6,760 bases of DNA, taken from NCBI GenBank assembly GCA_002432195.1, contig DJGG01000047.1:4642-11401 (forward strand). The letters are read 5' to 3'. Shown here in pieces: positions 5,721 through 6,760 of this stretch. How positions within the stretch are numbered: position 1 is the stretch's first letter; the number at the start of each line of letters is the position of its first letter. Under the pieces are notes generated by a model, which had not been told where the DNA came from, ran no database searches, and worked only from the letters and a program-made list of their open reading frames with translations. Source of the stretch: Desulfobacteraceae bacterium UBA5852. Lineage in GTDB: Bacteria > Desulfobacterota > Desulfobacteria > Desulfobacterales > UBA5852. The position numbers were made by a program, and so were the translations under genes.

Positions 5721-6760
5721 ATGCACGGCAAATCCCGACGCGGCCCCACAACCCCCGCGCCGCGGGAGCGCGGGGCCATCCGCAAGGCCTGGGCCGGGCG
5801 CCTGGCCGTTGCCCTGGCCTACCCCAACCGCTACCGGGTGGGCATGTCCAACCTGGGCTTCCAGGCCGTCTATGGCCTTTTCAACGCCCGGCCGGAGGTG
5901 GTCTGCGAGCGGATCTTCCTCCCCGAGGCCCACGACCCTCCCCACTCCCCGCCCCTCTCCGTGGAATCCCGCCGCCCGGCGACGGATTTCCACCTGCTGG
6001 CCTTCTCCCTGGCCTTTGAAAACGATTACCCCCACCTGCTGGCTTTCCTGGACCGGGCCGGGCTGCCCCGGCGCGCGGCCGCGCGGGACGGGCGCCACCC
6101 CCTGGTGGCCGCCGGCGGTGTTGCCGCCACGCTCAACCCCGAGCCTCTGGCCCCCTTCGTGGACGCCTTCCTGGTGGGGGAGGCCGAAGCCCTGCTGCCG
6201 GGGCTCCTGGACCGCTTCGATCCCGGCGCCGGCCGCGCCGCCCACCTGGCGTACCTGGCCCGGGAGGTTCCCGGGGTCTATGTGCCGGCGGCCTATTCCG
6301 CGGCCTACGGCCCCGACGGCCTGCTCGCCGCCATGGCCCCCACGGCGGACGTGCCGCCGCGGGTGCGGCGCGTCTGGCTGGCCGATATCGGATCGGTGGC
6401 CACGGCCTCGCCGCTGGTGACGCCCGATACCATCTTCGCGGACACCTGCCTCGTGGAGGTCAGCCGCGGCTGCCCCCACGGCTGCCGTTTCTGCGCCGCC
6501 GGCTTCGTCTACCGCCCGCCGCGCTTCCGCACCGCCGCCCACCTGGCCCCGGTGCTGGAAGCGGCCGCGGCCCGCGCCCCCCAGGTCGGCCTGGTGGGGG
6601 CCGCGGTATCGGACCTGCCCGACCTGGGCCCCCTCTGCCACCGCTTCCAGGGCGGCCGCCTGCGGCTGTCCTTCAGCTCCCTGCGGGCCGACAACCTGAG
6701 CGACGACCTGCTGGCGGTGCTCCGGGAGCAGGGCACGCGCACGGCCACCATCGCCCCGGA
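5721..6760 (+). CDS. Radical SAM protein with N-terminal B12-binding-like domain (3'-truncated)
   Basis: The frame is open from the ATG at 5721 to the window edge, giving 346 complete codons and no stop. The N-terminal part reads as a Rossmann-like domain of the B12-binding radical SAM type. It has LAVALAYPNRYRVGMSNLGF (residues 31-50), then AAGGVAATLNPEPLAPFVDAF followed by VGEAEALLPGL, the usual GG-x(n)-NPEPLA and GEGE-like region. I do not see a DxHxxG cobalamin-ligand motif, so B12 binding is doubtful. The core follows with VEVSRGCPHGCRFCAAGFVY: Cys251, Cys255 and Cys258 form the CxxxCxxC that holds the 4Fe-4S cluster and SAM. The RGC.RGCRFC.AG..YRP.R pattern resembles the TIGR03960 family, from memory and unverified. 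The reaction is unknown. The nearest upstream Shine-Dalgarno, AGGAG (5703-5707), is 13 nt from the ATG, which is long, so the start is less certain than the gene. Separate transcription from ftsZ is likely given the 268-nt gap. Confidence 0.88.
   Translation, partial: MHGKSRRGPTTPAPRERGAIRKAWAGRLAVALAYPNRYRVGMSNLGFQAVYGLFNARPEVVCERIFLPEAHDPPHSPPLSVESRRPATDFHLLAFSLAFENDYPHLLAFLDRAGLPRRAAARDGRHPLVAAGGVAATLNPEPLAPFVDAFLVGEAEALLPGLLDRFDPGAGRAAHLAYLAREVPGVYVPAAYSAAYGPDGLLAAMAPTADVPPRVRRVWLADIGSVATASPLVTPDTIFADTCLVEVSRGCPHGCRFCAAGFVYRPPRFRTAAHLAPVLEAAAARAPQVGLVGAAVSDLPDLGPLCHRFQGGRLRLSFSSLRADNLSDDLLAVLREQGTRTATIAP

Noticed and set aside
5683..6420. 245-codon plus-strand frame after ftsZ
   Set aside because: It is a Pro/Trp/Ser-rich shadow of the radical SAM gene, which lies in another frame and is open to the window end.

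Overview
This window is a section of a bacterial division and cell wall (dcw) cluster, all on the + strand. In order it holds the C-terminal half of murG, murC, ftsQ, ftsA, ftsZ and the N-terminal part of a radical SAM gene that runs off the right edge. The DNA is strongly GC-rich with G/C-dominated third codon positions throughout. No mobile element, tRNA, rRNA or CRISPR array is visible. The FtsZ, FtsA and MurC sequences and the ftsZ-radical SAM neighbourhood look to me most like a high-GC Desulfobacterota ('deltaproteobacterial') genome. That assignment is an inference from family resemblance, not a database result.

Layout: the murG fragment ends at 555. murC (582-1952) follows after 26 nt. 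ftsQ (1949-2869) overlaps murC by 4 nt (GTGA). ftsA (2871-4097) begins 1 nt after the ftsQ stop. The murG-murC-ftsQ-ftsA block is therefore tightly packed and almost certainly co-transcribed and translationally coupled. murB and ddl, which lie between murC and ftsQ in many relatives, are absent here. A 161-nt gap before ftsZ (4259-5452) contains a two-tier hairpin and a perfect 8-1-8 palindrome beside a TTGACC box, suggesting ftsZ has its own control. A second gap of 268 nt (5453-5720) holds a promoter-like TTGACG-16-TATCCT, then a strong hairpin with no U-tract, then the radical SAM start at 5721. That gene is open to the end of the window.

How the genes work together: MurG makes lipid II at the inner face of the membrane. 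MurC adds L-Ala to UDP-MurNAc in the cytoplasm. FtsQ is the bitopic scaffold of the divisome, FtsA tethers FtsZ to the membrane, and FtsZ forms the Z ring. The radical SAM protein is not a known division protein. Its role is unknown, and its position suggests at most a conserved neighbourhood.

The core genes are ordinary. The points most worth a second look are a second copy of the FtsZ C-terminal binding peptide motif inside the FtsZ tail, the palindrome and hairpin upstream of ftsZ, the leader hairpin ahead of the radical SAM gene, and the missing murB/ddl.
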